Assembly: GCA_023393655.1 (NCBI GenBank)
Contig: JAEWKP010000431.1
Coordinates: 1 to 10,078 of the forward strand
Direction: 5' to 3'
DNA from: Pseudomonadota bacterium
GTDB lineage: Bacteria > Pseudomonadota > Alphaproteobacteria > Rhizobiales > Beijerinckiaceae
Length of the DNA: 10,078 nucleotides
The translations under genes and the position numbers were made by a program. The notes below the pieces were generated by a model. It was not told where the DNA came from. It worked only from the letters and a program-made list of their open reading frames with translations, and did no database searches. The number at the start of each line of letters is the position of its first letter. Position 1 is the first letter of the stretch. Shown here one piece after another: positions 1 to 5,236 of the stretch.

Positions 1-27
1 TCCGGCGCTTTATCGGGCGCATGAGGT

Positions 28-121
28 GGGAGGCTGGACGAAGACCCGTTCGGTCTCGTTAGGGCTGCTTCCTTCCGGACCTGACCCGGTTGGCGAGTGA
101 GACGTCCCTCGCCAACCTCCC
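28..121 (-). ncRNA. ffs: Signal recognition particle RNA (4.5S RNA, small bacterial type)
   Basis: This is the RNA core of the signal recognition particle. It pairs with Ffh to bring ribosomes making membrane proteins to FtsY and SecYEG/YidC. On the minus strand, positions 86-63 read the near-invariant apical domain, including GGTCCGGAAGGAAGCAGC, which binds the Ffh M domain. The ends pair to close the rod: GGGAGGTTGG (121-112) with CCAGCCTCCC (37-28), with one G-U pair. The resulting 94-nt length fits the small Alu-less bacterial SRP RNA. The 5' end is supported by a promoter placed exactly 7 nt upstream; the 3' end is estimated from the closing stem and could extend a few bases. The 5' half also contains a perfect 10-bp inverted repeat that can form a competing hairpin (see findings). 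Confidence 0.95.
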
Positions 122-127
122 GCCCGC

Positions 128-156
128 AATATCGGGGATGTCGAGCGGGAGTGCAA
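128..156 (-). promoter_or_regulatory. Probable sigma-70-type promoter of ffs
   Basis: Read on the minus strand, a -35 element TTGCAC (156-151) is followed by a 17-nt spacer and a -10 element GATATT (133-128). The first G of the SRP RNA closing stem (121) lies 7 nt beyond the -10, the normal distance to a transcription start. The promoter sits between the chrB-like stop codon and the RNA, so ffs can be transcribed independently of that gene. The elements and spacing are visible; promoter activity is inferred. Confidence 0.55.
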
Positions 157-185
157 GCCTGCCGGCAACAGACCCGCCGCCGCGC

Positions 186-752
186 TCAAGCTCGCTTCGC
201 GGCCTCGGGCGGGCGGTTCTCCTCCTGCGCCGCAAAGACGTTGTGCGCATAGGCGTCCAGGATCGCTTCCGACCGCTGCAGGCGCTCGGCCGCCTCGCCG
301 GCGCGGGGCGCGCCGTAGAAATCCAGCTTGCGGATCTTTTCGATCCAGTTCCGGAATTTCATCAATTCCTGCTCGTTCTCCTCGAGCTCGGCGAAGGTGA
401 AATGCGAAACCCGCGTCTCCTCGTCGATCTCCGCCTCGAAGGCGAGGCATTTCTCGATGAACTCCTTGTACTCGTCGTCACGGTCGGCATTGAAACGCGC
501 GACGACCTTTTCCTGCTGCTTCTGGTCGAGACCGACCGTGGCCAGCAGCAGCGCCTCGCCCTCGGCCTCCGCGATCTCGTTCTCGAGCATCTTGAGCCGC
601 CGCAGATGGTCGTCCGTCTTCGGCAGCAGGCAGACTCCGCCCTGAAGGTAGACCCCGCCCATGCCCTTGAGCTTGCGCCAGATCGAAACGCGCTTGCGGG
701 CCGGCTCGGCCGGAACCTTGTAGGTCAGCAACAACCATTCGAGCGACGCCAT
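186..752 (-). CDS. Stand-alone ChrB N-terminal-domain protein (chromate-resistance regulator related)
   Basis: The 188-residue product resembles the N-terminal domain of ChrB, a protein linked to chromate resistance and reported as a chromate-sensitive regulator of chr operons. Family-like stretches are WLLLTYKVPAEPARKRVSIW near the N-terminus, MGGVYLQGGVCLLP around residues 31-44, and a charged helical segment around FNADRDDEYKEFIEKC. Full ChrB proteins are roughly 300 residues and carry a second, C-terminal ChrB domain, which is absent here; no chrA transporter lies in the window. The ATG is preceded by AAGAGG four bases upstream (762-757), supporting this start. The protein is soluble, charged and mostly helical, with no signal peptide. 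It is divergent from a COG4280-type membrane protein with which it may be co-regulated. The domain assignment is fairly sure; a chromate function is not shown. Confidence 0.8.
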   Translation of the reverse strand: MASLEWLLLTYKVPAEPARKRVSIWRKLKGMGGVYLQGGVCLLPKTDDHLRRLKMLENEIAEAEGEALLLATVGLDQKQQEKVVARFNADRDDEYKEFIEKCLAFEAEIDEETRVSHFTFAELEENEQELMKFRNWIEKIRKLDFYGAPRAGEAAERLQRSEAILDAYAHNVFAAQEENRPPEAAKRA

Positions 753-760
753 GGAACCTC

Positions 761-789
761 TTGAATGTTACCACTGTTACAAATATTCT
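761..789 (+). promoter_or_regulatory. Candidate promoter of the COG4280-type operon, overlapping direct repeats
   Basis: TTGAAT (761-766) and TATTCT (784-789) are separated by 17 nt and match the sigma-70 consensus at four of six positions each. Two TGTTAC direct repeats (766-771 and 775-780) fill the spacer, a usual place for an operator. The predicted start, near 796, gives a leader of about 77 nt that contains the palindrome at 821-840. The -35 also overlaps the ribosome binding site of the divergent ChrB_N gene. This is a sequence-based prediction only. Confidence 0.4.
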
Positions 790-820
790 CTTACCAGACC
801 CGATCAGGATCGACGCCATG

Positions 821-840
821 GTGACAGCAAAAGCTGTTAC
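821..840. promoter_or_regulatory. Near-perfect 20-bp palindrome, possible operator
   Basis: GTGACAGC (821-828) and GCTGTTAC (833-840) form an inverted repeat around AAAA, with one mismatch (a G-U pair if transcribed). The half-site GTAACAG is also found, in minus-strand orientation, within the direct repeats at 766-780, so the divergent region holds four related half-sites. The arrangement suggests a dimeric regulator acting on both divergent transcripts. A transcribed hairpin with an AAAA loop is an alternative reading. The regulator is not identified. Confidence 0.4.
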
Positions 841-872
841 CTGCGAGCGAGATCGTTTACGAGAGGTTGCCG

Positions 873-1619
873 ATGACTTGGACGATGACGGCTCCGGCGC
901 TGTCCGCCGCGTTTCTGGCCTCGCTGGTCGAGGTCGTCGAAGCCTTCACCATCGTCCTCGCCGTCGGCACCGTGCGCGGCTGGCGGCCGGCGCTGATCGG
1001 CACGGGCTGCGCGCTGGGCGCTCTCGCATTGCTGGTGCTGCTGCTCGGGCCCGCGCTGATGCGGATACCGCTGCAGGCCCTGCAGCTCGTCATTGGCGTG
1101 CTCCTCTTGATGTTCGGCCTGCGCTGGCTGCGAAAGGCGATCCTGCGGGCCGCCGGCTTCATCGCGCTCCATGACGAGGAAACGGCCTTTGCCAAAGAGA
1201 CGGGGGCCTTGCGGGCTGAGGAGGCCGGAGCAGCAGGCCACCGCGACTGGATGGCCGGGCTCACCGCCTTCAAGGCCGTGATGCTCGAAGGCATCGAGGT
1301 GGTCTTCATCGTGCTAGCCGTCGGCGCCGGGCGAGGCCTCCTCTTGCCTGCGGCGCTTGGGGCGCTCGCGGCCTGTGTACTCGTGCTCGCACTCGGCCTC
1401 ATCCTGCGGAAGCCGCTTGCCCGCGTTCCCGAGAACACCCTGAAATTCGCGGTCGGCGTGATGATATCGGCCTTCGGCATCTACTGGACCGGCGAGGGGC
1501 TGGGCGTGACCTGGCCAGGCGCCGATCTCGCGATCCTGGCGCTGGCGGCGCTCCTGCTGACGAGCGGGCTTGCCCTCGTCGCAAGCTTTCGCCGGAACCC
1601 TTCGGAGACGGCAGCATGA
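873..1619 (+). CDS. COG4280-type integral membrane protein with two tandem halves
   Basis: The 248-residue product is a polytopic membrane protein resembling the uncharacterised COG4280 family; the substrate is unknown. The sequence shows a tandem duplication. ExxE followed by an IVLAVG segment occurs at residues 20-32 and again at 139-151, and LQLVIGVLLLMFGLRW (70-85) matches LKFAVGVMISAFGIYW (190-205), an offset of about 120. A charged soluble loop (about 96-125) joins the halves. Paired acidic residues in membrane helices recall cation transporters such as FTR1 (REGLE) and GDT1 families, but neither signature is present as such. GAGAGG (861-866) six bases before the ATG at 873 decides the start over the in-frame TTG at 867. 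The gene overlaps the next by ATGA, and a ChrB_N gene is divergent. The family call is good; transport is an inference. Confidence 0.8.
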   Translation: MTWTMTAPALSAAFLASLVEVVEAFTIVLAVGTVRGWRPALIGTGCALGALALLVLLLGPALMRIPLQALQLVIGVLLLMFGLRWLRKAILRAAGFIALHDEETAFAKETGALRAEEAGAAGHRDWMAGLTAFKAVMLEGIEVVFIVLAVGAGRGLLLPAALGALAACVLVLALGLILRKPLARVPENTLKFAVGVMISAFGIYWTGEGLGVTWPGADLAILALAALLLTSGLALVASFRRNPSETAA

Positions 1620-1831
1620 AGACGATCGGCCTGATCCTGCGCGAAATTGCCGCGCTCTTCATCGATGACGAACGGCTCGCCCTCGCCATCCTGGTCCTGG
1701 TCGGGCTATGCGCCGGCCTCGCCTTCGGCCTGCACGGCAACTCGATCGGCGTGGCAGCGGTTCTGACGACAGGCTCCATCCTGGTCCTGGCGTTCAGCGT
1801 CCGCCAAGGCACGAAGCGCAGGCAACCCTGA
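1616..1831 (+). CDS. Small two-helix membrane protein coupled to the COG4280-type gene
   Basis: This 71-residue protein has a short N-terminal segment (IGLILREIAALFIDDERLA), two predicted membrane helices (about residues 21-39 and 43-62) and a basic tail (RQGTKRRQP). Its ATG overlaps the stop codon of the preceding gene in the sequence ATGA, so translation is likely coupled and the two products are probably made in fixed proportion. That arrangement suggests an accessory subunit or partner of the COG4280-type protein. I recall similar small proteins with an F-x-DD motif next to this family, but no function is known to me. An eight-base inverted repeat begins at its stop codon. Confidence 0.7.
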   Translation: MKTIGLILREIAALFIDDERLALAILVLVGLCAGLAFGLHGNSIGVAAVLTTGSILVLAFSVRQGTKRRQP

Positions 1832-1877
1832 ATGATCCGCCGAGCTTCGTCGCCAACGGCGGCTTCACCGATCATTC
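1830..1877. repeat. Inverted repeat starting at the stop codon of the small membrane protein
   Basis: GAATGATC (1830-1837) and GATCATTC (1870-1877) are perfect 8-bp arms, extendable outward by a G-U and a C-G pair. Inside, CGCCG (1838-1842) can pair with CGGCG (1857-1861). There is no T-run after the right arm, so it is not a standard intrinsic terminator. It lies five bases before the predicted -35 of rpmH and may act as a boundary structure or a protein-binding site. Confidence 0.4.
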
Positions 1878-1881
1878 GGCG

Positions 1882-1910
1882 TTGACTTGGCGTCGTCCAT
1901 CCGTCATAAG
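1882..1910 (+). promoter_or_regulatory. Predicted promoter of the rpmH-rnpA-yidC operon
   Basis: TTGACT (1882-1887, five of six consensus bases) is followed by a 17-nt spacer and CATAAG (1905-1910, four of six). The predicted start near 1917 gives a leader of about 113 nt before rpmH. That leader contains a perfect dyad at 1975-1991. The gene-free stretch 1832-2029 is otherwise unremarkable; no cluster of DnaA boxes was seen. Confidence 0.5.
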
Positions 1911-1974
1911 CCCGCGACTTGCGCAGCCGAAAGGCGGCGCCGACCCTTATCGCATGACAGGCTCGGTTGGCCAT

Positions 1975-1991
1975 GCTTTCCCTGGGAAAGC
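1975..1991 (+). promoter_or_regulatory. Perfect 17-nt dyad in the rpmH leader
   Basis: GCTTTCCC and GGGAAAGC flank a single T, giving a perfect inverted repeat. As RNA it would fold as a hairpin of six or more pairs with a short C-rich/G-rich loop, ending 38 nt before the rpmH start. No T-run follows, so it is not a terminator. It could be an RNA structure in the leader or a DNA site for a dimeric regulator. Confidence 0.4.
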
Positions 1992-2029
1992 CGCGGCCGT
2001 CGTGCTCATAAAGGCCCCGGAGACGGACC

Positions 2030-2164
2030 GTGAAAAGAACCTATCAACCCAGCAAGCTGGTTCGCAAGCGCCGCCACGGCTATCGCGCCCGCATGGCGAC
2101 CAAGGGGGGCCGCAAGGTCATCGCCGCTCGCCGCGCCCATGGCCGCAAGCGCCTGTCGGCCTGA
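2030..2164 (+). CDS. rpmH: 50S ribosomal protein L34
   Basis: The 44-residue, very basic product is ribosomal protein L34 of the large subunit. It begins (GTG as Met) KRTYQPSKLVRKRRHGYRAR, which is the family signature, and continues RMATKGGRKVIAARRAHGRK to the usual C-terminal RLSA. The length is normal for bacterial L34. The start codon is GTG, preceded by GGAGA at 2019-2023 with a six-base spacer; no in-frame ATG precedes the conserved N-terminus closely. It is the first gene of a conserved rpmH-rnpA-yidC cluster and lies 54 bp before rnpA. Because of its small size and GTG start it is easily missed by ORF callers. Confidence 0.97.
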   Translation: MKRTYQPSKLVRKRRHGYRARMATKGGRKVIAARRAHGRKRLSA

Positions 2165-2218
2165 CGAGCCCTGGCGCGTCACGATAGCGCGCCGGTTTCG
2201 GAAGACAGGCCAATCGCC

Positions 2219-2635
2219 ATGCGCCTCGCCCGTCTGACGCAACGCAAAGAATTCCTGGCGGCGGCCGAGCACGGCCGCCGTTTTCGTTCGTCCGCCTTCA
2301 TGGCGCAGGTGCGCGACGCCGCGCCCGACGAGCTCCGCAAGGGCGGTGAACCCGTGGCCTTGAGGCTCGGGCTGACCGCCTCGCGCAAGACCGGCAATGC
2401 CGTGAAGCGCAACCGCATCCGCCGGCGCCTGCGCGAAGCCGCCAAGCAGGCGCTCGCCGGCCAGACCGAACGGCCCTGCGACATCGTGGTCGTCGCGCGC
2501 TCCGACGTGCTGACCGCGCGATTTAAGACGCTCGTCGCCGATCTTTCGATTGCCATCGACCGGGCAAAGCCTCACAAGCCGCATGCCGACAGGCGTCGCC
2601 CGCTTCCCAAGCGCGGCTCGCCTGCGCAAGCCTGA
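2219..2635 (+). CDS. rnpA: Ribonuclease P protein component
   Basis: RnpA is the small basic protein that helps the M1/P RNA (rnpB) cleave 5' leaders from tRNA precursors. The 138-residue product starts MRLARLTQRKEFLAAAEHGR, has a central GLTASRKTGNAVKRNR stretch and carries the diagnostic RNR box KRNRIRRRLREA (residues 63-74). It is slightly longer than many homologues because of a basic C-terminal tail (KPHKPHADRRRPLPKRGSP), which is common in alphaproteobacteria. The ribosome binding site is weak, so translation may depend partly on readthrough from rpmH. It lies 54 bp after rpmH and 44 bp before yidC, apparently in one operon. Confidence 0.96.
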   Translation: MRLARLTQRKEFLAAAEHGRRFRSSAFMAQVRDAAPDELRKGGEPVALRLGLTASRKTGNAVKRNRIRRRLREAAKQALAGQTERPCDIVVVARSDVLTARFKTLVADLSIAIDRAKPHKPHADRRRPLPKRGSPAQA

Positions 2636-2679
2636 CCCCGTCGCGCTCCTGCCGGACCAAGCGAGATCTGTTTCCGACC

Positions 2680-4542
2680 ATGATGAAAGAAGACAACCGC
2701 AATCTGCTTCTCGCGATCGTCATGTCCGTGGTCGTGCTGCTCGGCTGGCAGTTCTTCTACGGCGTGCCGCAGATGGAAAAGCAGAAGCAGATCGCGCAGC
2801 AGAACCAGCAGGCCCAGAGCCAGCAGGTGCCCGGCGCATCAGGCTCCGCTCCCGCCCCCGCGACACCCGGCCAGCCCGCCGGATCGGCCGCGCCCGGCGC
2901 CGCCGCCCCGCAGCAGATCGGCACCCGCGAGCAGGCGCTGGCGGCGAGCGCCCGCGTCAAGATCGACACGCCCAAGATCGCCGGCTCGCTCTCGCTGACC
3001 GGCGCGCGCATCGACGACGTCTCGCTCAAGGCCTATCGCGAGACCGTCGATCCGAAGAGCGCGAACATCGTCCTGCTCTCGCCGGTCGGCGGGCCGAACG
3101 CGTATTATTCCGATTTCGGCTGGGTCGCGGCGCCCGGCACGACTGTCGCTCTGCCGAATGCGACGACGGTCTGGACCGCCGACAACCAGGTGCTGACCCC
3201 GGCCAAGCCGGTGACGCTGAGCTGGGATAACGGCCAGGGCCTGACCTTCAAGCGCGTCGTCAGCGTCGACGACAACGCCATGTTCACGATCCGCGACGAG
3301 GTCGAGAACAAGGGCGGCGCCGCGGTCACGCTGTTCCCCTATGGCCAGATCGTCCGCCAGGGCAAGCCGCATACGCTCGGCTACTACGTGCTGCATGAGG
3401 GCCTGGTCGGCAATCTCGGCGAGCAGGGCCTGCAGGAATACACCTACGACAAGCTCGACAAGGAGCCGCTGCTCTCGCCCGGCACCACCGGCAAGGCCTG
3501 GAAGGACGCTGTCGGCGGCTTCGTCGGGATCACCGACAAATATTGGGCCGCGGCGGTCATCCCCGACCAGCAGCGCAAGTACGAAGGCCGCTACTCCTCG
3601 GTCCAGACCGGCACCGGCCACACCTACCAGGCCGATTTCCTCGGCGAAGGCGTTGCAATCGCGCCGGGCGCCACGGCCTCCTCCAATGCCCGGATGTTCG
3701 CCGGCGCCAAGGAAGTCGCGGCCATCGACGGTTATGAGAAGAATCTCGGCATCAAGCGCTTCGAGCTGCTGATCGACTGGGGCTGGTTCTATTTCATCAC
3801 CAAGCCGCTCTTTTTCCTGCTCGACTGGATCTACAAGCACATCGGCAATTTCGGCGTCGCGATCCTGATCGTCACGGTGCTGCTCAAGATCCTGTTCTTC
3901 CCGCTCGCCAACAAGTCCTACGCCTCGATGGCGAAGATGAAGGCGATGCAGCCGGAAATGACGGCGATCCGCGAGCGCTATGCCGACGACAAGATGAAGC
4001 AGCAGCAGGCTCTGATGGAGCTGTACAAGACGCAGAAGATCAACCCGGTCGCCGGCTGCTGGCCGGTGCTGCTGCAGATCCCGGTGTTCTTCGCGCTCTA
4101 CAAGATCCTGTTCATCACCATCGAGATGCGGCACGCGCCGTTCTTCGGCTGGATCCACGATCTCGCCGCGCCGGACCCGAGCAATATCTTCTTCTTCCTG
4201 CCGGCGGCGATGACGAGCTATCTGCACCTCGGCATCTGGCCGATCATCATGGGCATCACGATGTTCATCCAGATGAAGATGAACCCGGAGCCGCCGGACC
4301 CGGTCCAGAAGATGATGTTCACCTGGATGCCGGTGTTCTTCACCTTCCTGCTCGGCTCGTTCCCGGCCGGCCTGGTGATCTACTGGAGCTGGAACAACCT
4401 GCTCTCGGTGCTCCAGCAGGGCTACATCATGAAGAAAAACGGGGTGAAGATCGAACTCTTCGACAACCTCAAGGGCATGTTCGGCAAGAAGCCGGCAGCC
4501 GCAGGCGGAGCGCCCAACCCCGCCAACAGCAACAAGAAATGA
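2680..4542 (+). CDS. yidC: Membrane protein insertase YidC
   Basis: YidC inserts and folds inner-membrane proteins, alone or with SecYEG, often receiving SRP-delivered ribosomes. The 620-residue product begins with a membrane helix (about residues 8-27), followed by a Gln- then Ala/Pro-rich linker (about 33-80), a large periplasmic domain (to about 355) and the conserved C-terminal core with five membrane segments. In the core, SYASMAKMKAMQPEM matches the E. coli segment holding the groove arginine R366; here that position appears to be lysine (K421), keeping the positive charge. NPVAGCWPVLLQIPVFFALY and FPAGLVIYWSWNNLLSVLQQ are typical. The C-terminus is basic, suited to ribosome contact. 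ATG at 2680 is used; a second ATG follows directly. No yidD lies between rnpA and yidC. An intrinsic terminator follows six bases after the stop. Confidence 0.97.
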   Translation: MMKEDNRNLLLAIVMSVVVLLGWQFFYGVPQMEKQKQIAQQNQQAQSQQVPGASGSAPAPATPGQPAGSAAPGAAAPQQIGTREQALAASARVKIDTPKIAGSLSLTGARIDDVSLKAYRETVDPKSANIVLLSPVGGPNAYYSDFGWVAAPGTTVALPNATTVWTADNQVLTPAKPVTLSWDNGQGLTFKRVVSVDDNAMFTIRDEVENKGGAAVTLFPYGQIVRQGKPHTLGYYVLHEGLVGNLGEQGLQEYTYDKLDKEPLLSPGTTGKAWKDAVGGFVGITDKYWAAAVIPDQQRKYEGRYSSVQTGTGHTYQADFLGEGVAIAPGATASSNARMFAGAKEVAAIDGYEKNLGIKRFELLIDWGWFYFITKPLFFLLDWIYKHIGNFGVAILIVTVLLKILFFPLANKSYASMAKMKAMQPEMTAIRERYADDKMKQQQALMELYKTQKINPVAGCWPVLLQIPVFFALYKILFITIEMRHAPFFGWIHDLAAPDPSNIFFFLPAAMTSYLHLGIWPIIMGITMFIQMKMNPEPPDPVQKMMFTWMPVFFTFLLGSFPAGLVIYWSWNNLLSVLQQGYIMKKNGVKIELFDNLKGMFGKKPAAAGGAPNPANSNKK

Positions 4543-4547
4543 GAGAT

Positions 4548-4578
4548 CGAAGGGCGGGGTTTCCCGCCCTTCGCTTTT
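4548..4578 (+). terminator. Intrinsic terminator after yidC
   Basis: CGAAGGGCGGG (4548-4558) and CCCGCCCTTCG (4563-4573) form a perfect 11-bp stem with a GTTT loop, followed by CTTTT. The stem starts six bases after the yidC stop codon. The T-run is short, so some readthrough is possible. The downstream acetyltransferase start codon is only 16 bases further on, leaving little room for a separate promoter. Confidence 0.85.
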
Positions 4579-4594
4579 GAAGGCCCGCGCACCG

Positions 4595-5227
4595 ATGCCA
4601 TTGCCCGATCCGAGCACGCGCCATCCGATCCCCGGCTGGAAAGGCACGGCCTTCCTGAAGGCGGTGGTCGACCATCCGCTGATCGCGGTCGGCGACTACA
4701 GCTACTACGACGACTCGCGCGGGCCGGAGCATTTCGTCGCCCGCTGCGTGCGCTATCATTTCGACTTCATCGGCGACCGCCTGGTCATCGGGAAATTCGT
4801 CGCGATCGCGCAGGCCGCGCAGTTCATCATGAACGGCGCCAACCACCCGATCGGCGGCTTCTCGACTTATCCCTTCCAGATGTTCGGCCTCGGCGACCCC
4901 GAGAGCCTGAAGCGCCCCGGCCCGAACAACCGCGGCGACATGGTGATCGGCAACGATGTCTGGATCGGGCGCGAGGCGGTGATCATGCCGGGCGTGACGA
5001 TCGGCGACGGCGCGATCATCGGCACGCGGACGCAGGTGACGAAGGACGTCCCTGCCTATGCGGTCGTCGCCGGCAACCCCGGCCGCGTCGTGAAGATGCG
5101 CTTTCCGCCGGAGATCGTCGCCGCGCTGCTGGCGATCCGCTGGTGGGACTGGGATGCCGACAGGATCGCGCGCCATATCGACGCGATCCAGGGCGCCGAT
5201 ATCGACGCATTGCGCGCAGCCGTGTAG
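4595..5227 (+). CDS. CatB/Vat-type hexapeptide-repeat acetyltransferase
   Basis: The 210-residue product belongs to the left-handed beta-helix xenobiotic acetyltransferases (CatB chloramphenicol and Vat streptogramin acetyltransferase type), which move acetyl from acetyl-CoA to a hydroxyl group. Visible features are the GANHPIGGFSTYPF segment with the catalytic histidine of the family (H84), hexapeptide repeats from about residue 115 (VIGNDVWIGREAVIMPGVTI), and AYAVVAGNPGRVVKMRF near 144-160. The C-terminal helix with RWWDWDADRI is also typical. An in-frame TTG at 4577 lies inside the yidC terminator, so ATG at 4595 with GAAGG 11 bases upstream is the better start. It ends nine bases before engB. 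Chromosomal members of this family often act on sugars or unknown acceptors, so antibiotic resistance should not be assumed. Confidence 0.9.
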   Translation: MPLPDPSTRHPIPGWKGTAFLKAVVDHPLIAVGDYSYYDDSRGPEHFVARCVRYHFDFIGDRLVIGKFVAIAQAAQFIMNGANHPIGGFSTYPFQMFGLGDPESLKRPGPNNRGDMVIGNDVWIGREAVIMPGVTIGDGAIIGTRTQVTKDVPAYAVVAGNPGRVVKMRFPPEIVAALLAIRWWDWDADRIARHIDAIQGADIDALRAAV

Positions 5228-5236
5228 GCAAGCTCC

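Noticed and set aside
1..27. GCGC-based hairpin beyond the SRP RNA 3' end as its terminator
   Set aside because: Only four to five pairs and no T-run on the minus strand; the real terminator may lie outside the window.
90..764. 224-residue + strand frame over the SRP RNA and the ChrB_N gene
   Set aside because: It is antisense to both; the Leu/Arg/Asp-rich translation is the complement of the ChrB_N coding frame.
744..821. Identical 11-mer CGACGCCATGG at 744-754 and 811-821
   Set aside because: It includes the ChrB_N start codon and a second minus-strand ATG in another frame. Most likely chance in GC-rich sequence; no further duplicated bases surround it.
1399..1974. 191-residue minus-strand frame crossing the rpmH promoter region
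   Set aside because: Arg/Ser/Pro-rich with no recognisable family, antisense to two genes and running through the predicted promoter.
1832..2029. Replication origin next to rpmH
   Set aside because: In some bacteria oriC lies near rpmH and dnaA, but no cluster of TTATCCACA-like boxes is seen here, and alphaproteobacterial origins usually lie elsewhere.
2636..2679. yidD between rnpA and yidC
   Set aside because: Only 44 bp separate the two genes, too little for yidD, and no CCxGC-type small protein is encoded nearby.
2839..4647. 602-residue open frame antisense to yidC
   Set aside because: It is the mirror frame of a certain gene. The His/Arg/Asp/Glu-rich, low-complexity composition is what GC-rich third positions give on the opposite strand.
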